A DNA stretch of 64,000 nt from Chelativorans sp. (GCF_031180965.1 NZ_JAPSLH010000007.1:121826-185825); one strand, 5' to 3'; counted from the first letter of the stretch, positions 51,959 to 61,880 are shown. Numbers and translations are program-made. The notes: generated by a model from the letters alone, not told the origin.

Positions 51959-52638
51959 CCGGTCACGGCGCCCGCCTCGGCGGAAAGTAGGTAGGCCACC
52001 GCAGCACCGACCTCCGCCGCCCTTGCGGCGCGGCGCTGCGGTGTGCGTTCGAGCCAGGCGCCCTCGGCCCCGAACTGAGCCGGGCTGTCTGCCGCCTCGA
52101 CGAGCCCGCAGGCAACGGCGTTGACGCGCACGCCACGGCTTGCAAGCTCCAGCGCCATCACCTCGCCCATCATCCTGACGCCCGCCTGCGAGGCTCCCAG
52201 GGCGGCATGGCCGCTATTGGCCCGCAGGCCGCTGACCGAGACGAGATTGACGACGGCGAGCGCATCACCCATCCGCTCCAGCGCGGCTTCGGCGGCGATG
52301 AAGGAGCCGACAAGATTGACCTCGAGGATCTGACGGAACAGTTCCGCACTGATCTCCTCGAATGGTGCTTCCCGGCGAAGGCCGGCAGCATTGACGAGGG
52401 CGGTGACTGGCCCGAACGCGTCCACCGCCTGGTCGAAAATCTCCGCGATCTCGTCTTCGTCCGTCACATCCGCGGCGAGAAAGATGGCCTCCTCGCCGGC
52501 GAGCATGTCCTCCGCCTCGGCGAGCGCCGCCCGGTCAGCATCCACGATCGCCACTTTCCAGCCATCGCCCAGCAGGCGCTCGGCCACGGCAAGCCCCGTC
52601 CCCGAGGCGCCGCCGGTGACGAGGGCCACCTCGGTCAT
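51901..52638 (-). CDS. SDR family oxidoreductase
   Basis: 'ALVTGGASGTGLAVAERLL' Rossmann motif, 'LVNAAG', C-terminal 'ADYLLSAEAGAVTGHTLVVDGGFS'-type ending. Confidence 0.92.
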   Translation of the reverse strand: MTEVALVTGGASGTGLAVAERLLGDGWKVAIVDADRAALAEAEDMLAGEEAIFLAADVTDEDEIAEIFDQAVDAFGPVTALVNAAGLRREAPFEEISAELFRQILEVNLVGSFIAAEAALERMGDALAVVNLVSVSGLRANSGHAALGASQAGVRMMGEVMALELASRGVRVNAVACGLVEAADSPAQFGAEGAWLERTPQRRAARAAEVGAAVAYLLSAEAGAVTGHTLVVDGGFSVSGLLRDG

Positions 52639-52816
52639 TTCAGCGCTGTCCTATGGGAGAGCCCTGCCACGCACCCTCTCCTCCGCTCGCCTCTTGGATA
52701 GCATATCGGCGGTGTTTCGTCGTGCTACATGAAGCGGCCGCACGGCCGCAGCCAGGTTTTCCCCTGGTTTCAGCCGCAGCGCACGCAGAGGGTCCGAAGA
52801 GTTCCGCGATTTTTTA

Positions 52817-52836
52817 TTGATTGATGGCTCAATCAA
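52817..52836. promoter_or_regulatory. Probable BetI operator
   Basis: ttgattga-tggc-tcaatcaa perfect inverted repeat immediately upstream of betI. Confidence 0.7.
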
Positions 52837-52851
52837 AAATAAGCTTTACCC

Positions 52852-53439
52852 ATGCCGAAGATCGGAATGGAACCGCTGCGCCGCCGCGCTCTGATAGACG
52901 CCGCCATAAGCGCAATCGGCGAGCGCGGCTCGCTCGATGTCACCATGTCGGACATAGCCGGCCGCGGCGGCGGCACGCCGGCGCTGGCGCATCACTATTT
53001 CGGCGCGAAGGAGGACCTGCTCTTCTCCGCGATGCGGCACATCCTGGCGGAGCTCGGGCGGGACCTGCGGGAGGCGGTGGCCGGCCTGTCTGGCGCGGCC
53101 CGCATAAGCGCCATCATCGAGGTCAACTTCTCGCCAAAGCAGTTCCGTCCGGAGATCATAGCCGCCTGGCTTGCCTTCTATGTCGAAGCGCAGCGCTCGC
53201 CATCGCTCCGCCGCCTCCTGCGCATCTATGCCCGGCGCCTCAACTCAAACCTCCTCTTCGCGCTGAGGCCGCTGATGCCGGCGGCGGAAGCCGCCCGCAC
53301 CGCCGAAGGCATCGCCGCGCTCGTCGACGGGCTCTATATCCGCCACGCGCTCAAGGACGGCGCGCCGGACGCCGCGTCCGCCATAGCCCTGGTCGAGGAC
53401 TATCTCGCGCTGCGCCTTGGAGGCAGCCGCCATGCTTGA
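52852..53439 (+). CDS. betI: TetR-family transcriptional repressor BetI
   Basis: '[48 protein letters not shown]', '[29 protein letters not shown]'. Confidence 0.93.
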   Translation: MPKIGMEPLRRRALIDAAISAIGERGSLDVTMSDIAGRGGGTPALAHHYFGAKEDLLFSAMRHILAELGRDLREAVAGLSGAARISAIIEVNFSPKQFRPEIIAAWLAFYVEAQRSPSLRRLLRIYARRLNSNLLFALRPLMPAAEAARTAEGIAALVDGLYIRHALKDGAPDAASAIALVEDYLALRLGGSRHA

Positions 53440-55084
53440 GGCCGACTATGTCATCGTCGGCGCAGGCTCGGCGGGCTGCGCCCTCGCCTACCGGCTTTCC
53501 GAGAGCGGCAAGCATTCGGTCATCGTCATCGAATATGGCGGCAGCGACATGGGGCCCTTCATTCAGATGCCTGCCGCCCTCTCTTTCCCGATGAACATGC
53601 GCCGCTACGACTGGGGTTTTCGCACCGAGCCTGAGCCGCATCTGGGCGGCCGAACGCTCGCCACGCCGCGCGGCAAGGTCCTGGGCGGTTCCTCCTCCAT
53701 CAACGGCATGGTCTATGTGCGCGGCCATGCGCGCGACTACGACCATTGGGCCGAGGCGGGCGCCAAGGGCTGGGCCTTTGCGGACGTGCTCCCTTACTTC
53801 AAGCGCATGGAGAATGTGAAGGGCGGCGAGGAAGGCTGGCGCGGCACGGACGGGCCGCTCCACGTCCAGCGCGGCTCGCGCCTCAACCCGCTCTACCAGA
53901 CGTTTATCGAGGCGGGCCGGGAGGCAGGCTTCGAGATCACCGAGGACTATAACGGCTCGAAGCAGGAAGGGTTCGGGCCGATGGAGCAGACGATCCATAT
54001 GGGCCGGCGCTGGTCAGCCGCCAACGCCTATCTGCGCCCGGCCCTCAAGCGAAAAAATGTGAGTCTCGTCAGAGGTTTCGCGCGGCGGGTGAGGATCGAG
54101 AATCAACGCGCCACCGGCGTCGAGATCGAAGCTCGCAACTCGATTCAAGTGGTTAAAGCGCGGCGTGAGGTGATCATTGCCGCCTCCTCCATCAATTCGC
54201 CCAAGCTCCTGATGCTCTCGGGCATCGGCCCAGCGGAGGAACTGCGCGGCTTGGGGCTGGACGTGGTGGCGGATCGGCCCGGCGTGGGGAAAAACCTGCA
54301 GGACCATCTGGAGCTCTATATCCAGCAGGCCTGCCGCAAGCCGATCACGCTCCACTCCAGGCTCAACCTCTTCTCCAAGGCGCTGATCGGCGCGGAGTGG
54401 CTGTTCTTCAAGTCCGGGCTCGGCGCCACCAATCATTTCGAGGCAGCCGCCTTCGTGCGCTCGCGCGCCGGCGTCGACTATCCCGATATCCAGTACCACT
54501 TCCTGCCGGCGGCGATGCGCTACGACGGCAAGGCCGTCGCAAAGATCCACGGCTTCCAGGCCCATGTCGGGCCCATGCGGTCGAAATCCCGGGGTTCGGT
54601 CACGCTTGCCTCGCCCGACCCCCGGCAAGCGCCCAAAATCCGCTTCAACTATATGTCGCATGAGGAGGACTGGATCGACTTCCGCCGCTGCATCCGCCTC
54701 ACGCGCGAGATCTTTTCGCAGCCGGTCTTCGAGGCGTTCTGCGACTACGAGATCTCGCCCGGAAAGCACGTCGAATCGGACGAGGCCCTGGACGACTTCG
54801 TCCGCCAGCATGTGGAGAGCGCCTATCACCCCTGCGGCACCTGCAGGATCGGCCGCCGCGACGACCCGATGAGCGTCGTTGACCCCGAACTGAGGGTTAT
54901 CGGCGTCGAGGGCTTGCGCGTGGCCGACTCCTCGGTCTTTCCGCGCATAACCAACGGCAATCTCAATGCGCCGACGATCATGGTGGGCGAGAAGGCGGCC
55001 GACCATATTCTGGACAAAGCGCTGCTGCCTCCTGCAAATCTGCAGCCCTGGATCAACCCGCGCTGGCAGGTTTCCGACCGCTGA
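53432..55084 (+). CDS. betA: Choline dehydrogenase (GMC oxidoreductase)
   Basis: '[20 protein letters not shown]', '[34 protein letters not shown]', '[10 protein letters not shown]'. Confidence 0.95.
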   Translation: MLEADYVIVGAGSAGCALAYRLSESGKHSVIVIEYGGSDMGPFIQMPAALSFPMNMRRYDWGFRTEPEPHLGGRTLATPRGKVLGGSSSINGMVYVRGHARDYDHWAEAGAKGWAFADVLPYFKRMENVKGGEEGWRGTDGPLHVQRGSRLNPLYQTFIEAGREAGFEITEDYNGSKQEGFGPMEQTIHMGRRWSAANAYLRPALKRKNVSLVRGFARRVRIENQRATGVEIEARNSIQVVKARREVIIAASSINSPKLLMLSGIGPAEELRGLGLDVVADRPGVGKNLQDHLELYIQQACRKPITLHSRLNLFSKALIGAEWLFFKSGLGATNHFEAAAFVRSRAGVDYPDIQYHFLPAAMRYDGKAVAKIHGFQAHVGPMRSKSRGSVTLASPDPRQAPKIRFNYMSHEEDWIDFRRCIRLTREIFSQPVFEAFCDYEISPGKHVESDEALDDFVRQHVESAYHPCGTCRIGRRDDPMSVVDPELRVIGVEGLRVADSSVFPRITNGNLNAPTIMVGEKAADHILDKALLPPANLQPWINPRWQVSDR

Positions 55085-55097
55085 AGGAGGGCGAGTA

Positions 55098-56561
55098 ATG
55101 CGCGCACAGCCGAAGGCCTCGCACTACATCAACGGCAGTTTCGTTGAGGATACCCAAGGAGAGCCGCTTGAGGTGATCTATCCGGCGACCGCGGAAAGCA
55201 TCGCCCGGCTGCACCTTGCCACTCCCAATATCGTCGAGCTCGCCGTCGAGGCGGCGCGCGAGGCGCAGGCCTCCTGGGCGCGGCTGAAGCCCACGGAGCG
55301 CGGCCGCGTGCTGCGCCGCGCGGCGGAGATCCTGCGCGACCGCAATGAGGAGCTGGCGCGGCTCGAGACGCTCGATACGGGAAAGGCCATCCAGGAGACG
55401 CGCGTGGCGGACCCCGCTTCCGCCGCCGACGCGCTCGAATTTTTCGGCTGCGCGGTCGCGGCCCATCACGGCGACCATATCGAGCTCGGCGGCCCCTTCG
55501 GCTATACGCGGCGCGAGCCGCTCGGCGTCTGCGTGGGCGTCGGGGCGTGGAACTATCCGATCCAGATCGCGGCCTGGAAGGCGGCGCCGGCACTTGCCGC
55601 CGGCAATGCCATGGTCTTCAAGCCGTCGGAAAACACGCCGCTCTCGGCGCTGGCGCTGGCTGAAATCTTCACCAAGGCCGGCCTTCCCGACGGCCTCTTC
55701 AACGTCGTCCAGGGCGCCGGCGAGGTGGGAGCCGCGCTCGCCAGCCATCCGGGCGTCGCAAAGATATCGCTCACCGGCTCGGTCGCCACGGGAAAGAAGG
55801 TCCTGGCGCTCGCCGGAGAACATATGAAGGCGGCCACGATGGAGCTCGGCGGCAAGTCGCCGCTCATCGTCTTCGACGATGCCGATGTGGAGAACGCGGT
55901 CGGCGGCGCGATGCTCGGCAATTTCTATTCCAGCGGCCAGATCTGCTCGAACGGAACGCGCGTCTTCGTGCAGAAGGAAATATATGACCGGTTCCTCGGG
56001 CGGCTTACCGAGCGGACCCGCGCCATCCGGCTGGGCGACCCGCTCGATCCGGAGACGCATCTGGGCCCGCTCGTTTCCGCCGCGCAGCGCGACCGGGTTC
56101 TCTCCTACATCGAAACCGGCAAAGCGGAGGGTGCGCGCCTTCATCTTGGCGGCTCCGCCCCTCGCCTTCAGGGGTTCGAGAACGGTTTCTTCGTCGAGCC
56201 CACCATCTTCACGGACGTGCAGGACCACATGCGCATCGCGCGCGAGGAGATTTTTGGTCCGGTGATGTGCGTGTTTTCCTTCGAGACCGAGGAAGAGGCG
56301 ATCAAGCGCGCCAACGATACCGAATTCGGCCTTGCCGCGGGCGTCTTCACGCGCGATCTGGCGCGCGCGCACCGGGTGATCGCACAGCTTGAGGCGGGCA
56401 CTTGCTGGATCAACAGCTATAATCTGACCCCGGTGGAGCTTCCCTTCGGCGGGATGAAAAGTTCCGGCATCGGCCGGGAGAACGCCCTTGCGGCGCTCGA
56501 CCACTACTCCCAGATCAAGTCGGTCTATGTGGAGACGGGCGACGTCTCCAGCCCTTATTGA
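55098..56561 (+). CDS. betB: Betaine-aldehyde dehydrogenase
   Basis: '[45 protein letters not shown]', '[29 protein letters not shown]'. Confidence 0.95.
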   Translation: MRAQPKASHYINGSFVEDTQGEPLEVIYPATAESIARLHLATPNIVELAVEAAREAQASWARLKPTERGRVLRRAAEILRDRNEELARLETLDTGKAIQETRVADPASAADALEFFGCAVAAHHGDHIELGGPFGYTRREPLGVCVGVGAWNYPIQIAAWKAAPALAAGNAMVFKPSENTPLSALALAEIFTKAGLPDGLFNVVQGAGEVGAALASHPGVAKISLTGSVATGKKVLALAGEHMKAATMELGGKSPLIVFDDADVENAVGGAMLGNFYSSGQICSNGTRVFVQKEIYDRFLGRLTERTRAIRLGDPLDPETHLGPLVSAAQRDRVLSYIETGKAEGARLHLGGSAPRLQGFENGFFVEPTIFTDVQDHMRIAREEIFGPVMCVFSFETEEEAIKRANDTEFGLAAGVFTRDLARAHRVIAQLEAGTCWINSYNLTPVELPFGGMKSSGIGRENALAALDHYSQIKSVYVETGDVSSPY

Positions 56562-56629
56562 ATCGTCGCCTGCCGACCTTTCGGCTTGCGAAGGCTTTGT
56601 GCGGCGGCTATAAGCCCGCCGTCTGGTCG

Positions 56630-56706
56630 CGGAGTGTAGCGCAGTCTGGTAGCGCACCTCGTTCGGGACGAGGGGGTCGCAGGTTCAAATCCTGCCACTC
56701 CGACCA
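56630..56706 (+). tRNA. tRNA-Pro(CGG)
   Basis: 77 nt, acceptor stem cggagtg/cactccg, anticodon stem-loop cctcg-ttCGGga-cgagg, T-arm gcaggttcaaatcctgc, encoded ACCA. Confidence 0.96.
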
Positions 56707-56845
56707 GAAAAATCAACGGCTTACCCGAAAGCTACAGACCTCCCCATCCGGCCACGCAATGTTTCCGCAATGATTGGGAAGGTTTTGGCATGCTGACCCT
56801 CGCCGCCGCCACCGTCATCACCTGCTTACACCTCGCCGCTGTGGA

Positions 56846-57010
56846 CTAAGAGTCCCGCTCAGCTTCCCGGCGTTCCAGTTCGCGTTCGACGGCTTCACGG
56901 ATGAAGTCGGAACGCTTCTCCTTCGGCTTCAATACGGCATCCATTCGCGCGAGCGTTCCTTCCGGGAAGCGCGCCGGCATCTGCTCGTGATTGATCTGCT
57001 TCCTGCCCAC
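56846..57010 (-). CDS. Small ribbon-helix-helix-like DNA-binding protein
   Basis: 'VGRKQINHEQMPARFPEGTLARMDAVLKPKEKRSDFIREAVERELERREAERDS'; GTG start inferred at 57010. Confidence 0.6.
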   Translation of the reverse strand: MGRKQINHEQMPARFPEGTLARMDAVLKPKEKRSDFIREAVERELERREAERDS

Positions 57011-57021
57011 CGGTCGGTGGC

Positions 57022-57117
57022 TACCTGATATCAACAATTCGGTCAATCTCGCCTCCAAAAGAGATATCACCTATTGACGGCGATACCTGATATCACCTAA
57101 ATAGAAGATATCACCTA
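57022..57117. repeat. Cluster of GATATC-centred repeats (three exact GATATCACCTA copies plus one related TACCTGATATCA copy)
   Basis: 57022-57033 tacctgatatca; 57063-57073, 57089-57099 and 57107-57117 gatatcaccta; lies between divergent genes. Confidence 0.75.
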
Positions 57118-57130
57118 AGGAGGCAAGAAC

Positions 57131-57493
57131 ATGAAGGAAGTTTGCTACACGGTTCGAGGGGCATGGCCGTTCCCGCTGGACATGCTCCGGCATGACGGTT
57201 CACGAGCAGCAAGTCCGGAAGACCAGTCCAAGATCGATCGCTACGCAGCGGATCACGCGCCGGACAGAAGCGTGTTCGAGCCTGTCGAGATCAGCCTTGT
57301 TGGCCCGCACAAGCCGAACACGGCGCGCTGGGAGAGCTTCACATGGTCGGTTCCGGCGGACGCTGATTATGCCATGATGAAGGAGCACCGCGCGAGAGGA
57401 CTAGAACGCAAGAGGCTCCGCGACGCAGCGCTATCTAAACTGTCGCGTGAAGAGCGAGAGGCACTAGAGTGGTATGCCGGGAAGGCGCTATGA
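57131..57493 (+). CDS. Hypothetical phage/island protein
   Basis: Intact ORF, strong RBS (aaggagg), ATGA overlap with next gene. Confidence 0.65.
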   Translation: MKEVCYTVRGAWPFPLDMLRHDGSRAASPEDQSKIDRYAADHAPDRSVFEPVEISLVGPHKPNTARWESFTWSVPADADYAMMKEHRARGLERKRLRDAALSKLSREEREALEWYAGKAL

Positions 57494-58161
57494 CCCGCCT
57501 CTGCTCGGTCGAAGGGTGCGGCAAGGCCGCCTATTGCACACAAACGGTGTGCCGCAACCACTGGCTTGCTTTAAAAAGATATGGGAACACCGGCCGGATG
57601 CGCGACCAGTCGTGTGTGCATTGCGGCGTCATCTACCGAACCAACGAGCCCAAGTCGGTCCACTGCAGCGAGCTTTGCCGCTTTGAAGAGAAGGTCGACA
57701 AATCAGCCGGGCACGGACCCGACGGTACTTGCTGGCAATGGACCGGAACCAAACACGGGAAAGGCTACGGCCATTTCAGTTCCGGCCAAGGGTCAGCACG
57801 CGTGGTCGACAAGGCGCATCGTGTTGCCTTTCGACTTTATTGTGACCACGAGCCTGGCAACCTGCTCGTCTGCCATACCTGCGACAACCCAGCCTGTGTA
57901 AACCCGGATCACCTGTTCCTCGCTACGAACACCGTGAACCTTCTTGACCGTCAAAAGAAGGAGCGCCAAGCTCGCGGCGAGATGGCAGGACGCGCGCGCT
58001 TACGCGCCGATGAGGTAAGGGCGATGCGGGCGGGGAAGAAAGAAGCGATCGAGCGAGCGCGATCTAGAGGGGTGTCCGATTCTGCGATCCGGCAGGCCCT
58101 CCGCGGGGATTCGTGGAGACACCTCAATTCTGATGCGCCACCGATAAGGCCGACTCGATGA
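57490..58161 (+). CDS. HNH endonuclease
   Basis: 'KAHRVAFRLYCDHEPGNLLVCHTCDNPACVNPDHLFLATNTVNLLDRQKKERQARGE' HNH_3-type signature plus Cys motifs. Confidence 0.88.
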   Translation: MTRLCSVEGCGKAAYCTQTVCRNHWLALKRYGNTGRMRDQSCVHCGVIYRTNEPKSVHCSELCRFEEKVDKSAGHGPDGTCWQWTGTKHGKGYGHFSSGQGSARVVDKAHRVAFRLYCDHEPGNLLVCHTCDNPACVNPDHLFLATNTVNLLDRQKKERQARGEMAGRARLRADEVRAMRAGKKEAIERARSRGVSDSAIRQALRGDSWRHLNSDAPPIRPTR

Positions 58162-58526
58162 GCGCCGCCGCAACGATCATTTTTTGCGCTTCGCTCATGG
58201 CCATAGACGGAGATAGCATCCGCTGCGACGGCGAGAACATGCGCCTGCTCGGCCCCGGCCAGCCGAACAAGTCGGGCATCGACACGCCTGAGATCGGGAA
58301 CGCGCAGTGCCAAGCCGAGCGCTTCCTCGGCGAGCAGGCGAAGCGCCGCCTCGAGGAACTGCTGCGGCAGGAGGTGAGGATCGAGGACAGCGGGGTGCGC
58401 GACCGGTACCGCCGGCCGCTGGTGTGGGTGAGGATGCCGAACGGAGAGGACGTCGGCGAAGTGCTTCTGCGCGAGGGCTATGCCCTGCCCTGGCGGCCGG
58501 GGAAGCGTGTCAGCTGGTGCGGTTGA
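58158..58526 (+). CDS. Thermonuclease (SNase-like) family protein
   Basis: 'MAIDGDSIRCDGENMRLLG...GIDTPEIGNAQC', 'DRYRRPLVWVRMPNGEDVGEVLLREGYALPW'. Confidence 0.85.
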   Translation: MSAAATIIFCASLMAIDGDSIRCDGENMRLLGPGQPNKSGIDTPEIGNAQCQAERFLGEQAKRRLEELLRQEVRIEDSGVRDRYRRPLVWVRMPNGEDVGEVLLREGYALPWRPGKRVSWCG

Positions 58527-58589
58527 CACCCGGAACAAAACAGGAATATATCCCTTTCATTGCGGCGCCCAAAGACACGAGGAACGGTC

Positions 58590-58841
58590 ATGCGCCGCTA
58601 CATCATCCGCACCCTTCAGGATTTGGTCGACCACGAAATGCAGCTCACGGCCCATTGTGGCTCGGCGTTCTGCGGCCACCACAAGGTGCTGGACCTGAAG
58701 GAGATGATCGCCACCTTCGGACCGGACTATTCCTGTATCGGAGACGACAGGCTCAGGAATGCGATCCGCTGCGAGCGGTGCGGTCACAAGGGCGGATCAG
58801 TTACCATATCGGTTGTTACGAAAACGCAGCACGTAGCCTAG
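58590..58841 (+). CDS. Hypothetical protein with zinc-ribbon-like Cys pairs
   Basis: 'CGSAFCGHHK...IRCERCGHKGGS'. Confidence 0.6.
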   Translation: MRRYIIRTLQDLVDHEMQLTAHCGSAFCGHHKVLDLKEMIATFGPDYSCIGDDRLRNAIRCERCGHKGGSVTISVVTKTQHVA

Positions 58842-58854
58842 AGGGGAGAAGCAT

Positions 58855-59103
58855 ATGCCCCTACGGCCACCGCGGCAGGACTGGCCTGCTTCCGTCTATT
58901 CGGTTGACGAGAATTTCGAGATTGTCGAGGAACTGGCCCAGTGCGCCAATTTCGGCATAGGATATGTCGCCTACAAGAAGGCGCTCCAAATGCGCTCCTA
59001 TTCGATCGTTCAACTTTGCGAGAAGGGGCGAATCGTCTGGACGGCAAAGACCGGAGGGGTGGACCCGGAGACCGGCAAGGTAACAATTTTGTGGGAGAAG
59101 TGA
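58855..59103 (+). CDS. Hypothetical island protein (82 aa)
   Basis: Intact ORF in the co-directional cluster with RBS ggggag. Confidence 0.55.
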   Translation: MPLRPPRQDWPASVYSVDENFEIVEELAQCANFGIGYVAYKKALQMRSYSIVQLCEKGRIVWTAKTGGVDPETGKVTILWEK

Positions 59104-59106
59104 CAT

Positions 59107-59787
59107 TTGTGCGGCCGTTTCACCCGATACCTCACCTGGTCCGAGATCCACGGCCTCTACCGCCTGACGCTCGACTGGGAAAAGCAGCGCAATGACGAGC
59201 CGAACTACAACGTCTGCCCTACTGACGAGGTGCCCTTCGTCACAGCCGGCGAGAACGGCGCGCAAAAGCTTCACCTGGGCCGCTGGTGGTTGGTGCCATG
59301 GTGGGCGAAGGAGATGCCCAAGGCAGCCATGTTCAATGCGCGGATCGAGACGGCCGACAGCTCCGGCGCCTTCAAGGATGCATGGAGGACGACGCGCTGT
59401 CTGATCCCAGCCGATGGTTTCTATGAGTGGACAAAGAACCCCGGCGACGACGGCCGCGACCCCTGGCACATTCACCTGCCAGATCATCAGCCGTTCAGCT
59501 TCGCCGGCCTCTGGGCCTATAACAAGAGGCTGGACGTGACGAGTTGCACGATCATCACCATGGCGGCGGCTGAGCCGATCTCGCAGCTGCATGATCGTCA
59601 GCCCGCCATTCTGGACCCGGCCGCTTATGACGAATGGCTGGACCCTTCCACGCCTGGCGAGACGCTGAAGCCGCTGCTGTTCGAAAGGAATATCGACTCT
59701 CAGCTGCGGTTCTACCGCGTCGGCCGGGAGGTTAATTCGAACAAGGCGAAGGGTCCGAAATGCATAGAGCCGGTCAACCCGCTTTGA
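59107..59787 (+). CDS. SOS response-associated peptidase (SRAP/YedK/HMCES family)
   Basis: 'MCGRFT' catalytic Cys2, 'FNARIETADSSGAFKDAWRTTRCLIPADGFYEW', 'LHDRQPAIL'; TTG start. Confidence 0.92.
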   Translation: MCGRFTRYLTWSEIHGLYRLTLDWEKQRNDEPNYNVCPTDEVPFVTAGENGAQKLHLGRWWLVPWWAKEMPKAAMFNARIETADSSGAFKDAWRTTRCLIPADGFYEWTKNPGDDGRDPWHIHLPDHQPFSFAGLWAYNKRLDVTSCTIITMAAAEPISQLHDRQPAILDPAAYDEWLDPSTPGETLKPLLFERNIDSQLRFYRVGREVNSNKAKGPKCIEPVNPL

Positions 59788-59805
59788 GTTGGAGGGGAAG
59801 AGCAA

Positions 59806-59964
59806 GTGACACAGGATGAGCCAGTGATCAGGGATTTTGAAGCGCTCAAGGGAAAGAAGTGGGAAGAGGCGACCGAGGAGGAGCGTCGTGATTGGATAGA
59901 GGCGCGAGCCGAGCTCATGCAGATCCTGAACCCACCCTTCGATCCGTCAAAGCGGCAGCGCTGA
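59806..59964 (+). CDS. Small ORF (52 aa) absent from the supplied ORF track
   Basis: GTG start with RBS ggaggggaag; reads VTQDEPVIRDFEALKGKKWEEATEEERRDWIEARAELMQILNPPFDPSKRQR. Confidence 0.5.
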   Translation: MTQDEPVIRDFEALKGKKWEEATEEERRDWIEARAELMQILNPPFDPSKRQR

Positions 59965-60038
59965 GCGCCCCCCCCCCGGAACGAATCACCCCATCGAAGA
60001 TTGAGTCCGGTCTGTTTTGAGTACCGGGAGTTCGAGTT

Positions 60039-61880
60039 TTGGCGATCGGGCGGCGTACAAGTGCCCTTCGTGCGGAGCGGGCGGTTCGATCTGAACCGGC
60101 GCACCGGCCGCCGTCTTGGCTGGAGCAATACCGCGACGCGAAACGAGCGCCCTTCCCCGGCTTCATAGAACCATGCCACCCAACGCTGCGCAAGCGGCCG
60201 CCCAACGGCAATGATTGGGTGCATGAAATCAAGATCGACGGGTACCGGGCGCAGCTGCACGTCAATGACGGCAAGGTGAGGGTCTACACCCGCACAGGCC
60301 TGGACTGGACGGAGCGCTTCGCGCCGATCGCGGAAGCGGCAAAGGTCCTTGCTGGTCGCCAGCTGATCATGGATGGAGAGGCGACGGTCTTCGGCAAGAC
60401 TGGCCTGCCGGATTTTCAGGCTCTGCGGCGTGAGCTGGGAAAGCGAAGCTCGACCCGCCTGACCTTCCAGGCATTCGATCTGCTCTACCTCGACGGACAT
60501 GATCTGCGCGACCTCCCGCTGGTCGATCGGAAGGCCCTCCTGAAGGACCTCCTTGGCGAGCAGGCCGGCACATTGGCCTATGTCGATTTCCTCGAGCTGG
60601 AGGAAGGCGATCAGGTCTACCGGCACGCCTGCAAACTGGGCCTGGAGGGCATCGTCTCGAAACGTCGGGACGCGCCTTACCGATCAGGGCGGCAGGAAAT
60701 CTGGATCAAGGCCAAATGCGCCAAACGGGCCTCTTTCCCGATCATCGCATTTGTGGAGAAGCTGGGCGCGCGCCCGCGCCGGATTGCCTCGCTCTATCTC
60801 GGCCGATGGGAGGAAGACCGCCTGGTCTATGCCGGCAAGGCTGAAACCGGCTACACAATGGCCGCCGCGCGGGCAATCAGGGAAAGGCTCGACCCGCACA
60901 TCACCGGCAAGAGCCCGTTGTCTCATCCGATCAAGAAGCCGAAGGCCACCTGGGTCGAGCCAATTGTCGAGGCCGACATTGCGTATGGCGCAGAGACGGA
61001 TGACGGCCTGCTACGGGAGGCGGTCTTCAAGGGTTTGGTAGAGGAGAGCCAGGCGCCCGTACGCAAGGCCCCGAAAGTCGCGGCAACCCGTAGCGGCGTG
61101 CCCAAGGAGAACATTCTACAGCTGCTGCCGGACGCGGTCGTGCCGTCAAAGGAGCAGCTCGCCAACTACTGGACGCGGGTGGCGGACCGCGCACTGGGAT
61201 TCCTCGGCGGCCGGCCGTTGAAGCTGGTGCGGCACGTTCACGGCACCACGTTCTATCACAAGGGGCCGCTCCCCCCGATCCCGCCGGAGGTGCACCAGCT
61301 GCGCATCCAGAAGCGCGAGGGCGGCGAAGGCGTGCGGCTGTGGGTGGACGATCTTGCCGGCCTCTTGGGCTTGGTCGACATCGGTGTCGTCGAAGTGCAC
61401 CCCTGGGCGGCGGCGATCGACGACATAGAGCATGCGGACACGCTGATTTTCGACCTCGATCCCGGCGAGGGCATTGCGTGGGAGTTCGTGGTCGAGACCG
61501 CGCTGAACCTGCGCGATCGGCTGAAGCAGGAAGGTTTCGCGACATGGCCGAAGCTGACCGGCGGCAAGGGCGTTCATCTCATGGCGCCGCTGCCGGAGAA
61601 GATGACGCACAACGCAGTGCATGCCTACGCCAAGCGACTGGCTCAGGAGTTCGCCGGAACAGACGACCGCTACACCACTTCCGCGCAGGCTGCGCGTCGC
61701 GGGAAGCTCTTCATCGACTATCTCCGCAATGGCCGGGGCACGACCGCGATCGGCACCTATTCGCCACGGGCGAGGTCCGGCTTTCCGGTCGCCGCTCCGG
61801 TCACGTGGCGCGACATTGACCGAGGGATGAGACCGGATGCCTTCACCATTGCTCGTCTGCCAAAGCGGAGGCTGAGATGA
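60039..61880 (+). CDS. ligD: DNA ligase D, LIG and POL domains, no N-terminal phosphoesterase domain
   Basis: Ligase motif I 'EIKIDGYRAQLH', 'EGIVSKRRDAPYRSGRQEIWIKAKC'; POL/primase 'LIFDLDPGEGIAWEFV', 'LTGGKGVHLMAPL', 'RRGKLFIDYLRNGRGTTAIGTYSPRARSGFPVAAPVTW'; TTG start. Confidence 0.93.
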   Translation: MAIGRRTSALRAERAVRSEPAHRPPSWLEQYRDAKRAPFPGFIEPCHPTLRKRPPNGNDWVHEIKIDGYRAQLHVNDGKVRVYTRTGLDWTERFAPIAEAAKVLAGRQLIMDGEATVFGKTGLPDFQALRRELGKRSSTRLTFQAFDLLYLDGHDLRDLPLVDRKALLKDLLGEQAGTLAYVDFLELEEGDQVYRHACKLGLEGIVSKRRDAPYRSGRQEIWIKAKCAKRASFPIIAFVEKLGARPRRIASLYLGRWEEDRLVYAGKAETGYTMAAARAIRERLDPHITGKSPLSHPIKKPKATWVEPIVEADIAYGAETDDGLLREAVFKGLVEESQAPVRKAPKVAATRSGVPKENILQLLPDAVVPSKEQLANYWTRVADRALGFLGGRPLKLVRHVHGTTFYHKGPLPPIPPEVHQLRIQKREGGEGVRLWVDDLAGLLGLVDIGVVEVHPWAAAIDDIEHADTLIFDLDPGEGIAWEFVVETALNLRDRLKQEGFATWPKLTGGKGVHLMAPLPEKMTHNAVHAYAKRLAQEFAGTDDRYTTSAQAARRGKLFIDYLRNGRGTTAIGTYSPRARSGFPVAAPVTWRDIDRGMRPDAFTIARLPKRRLR

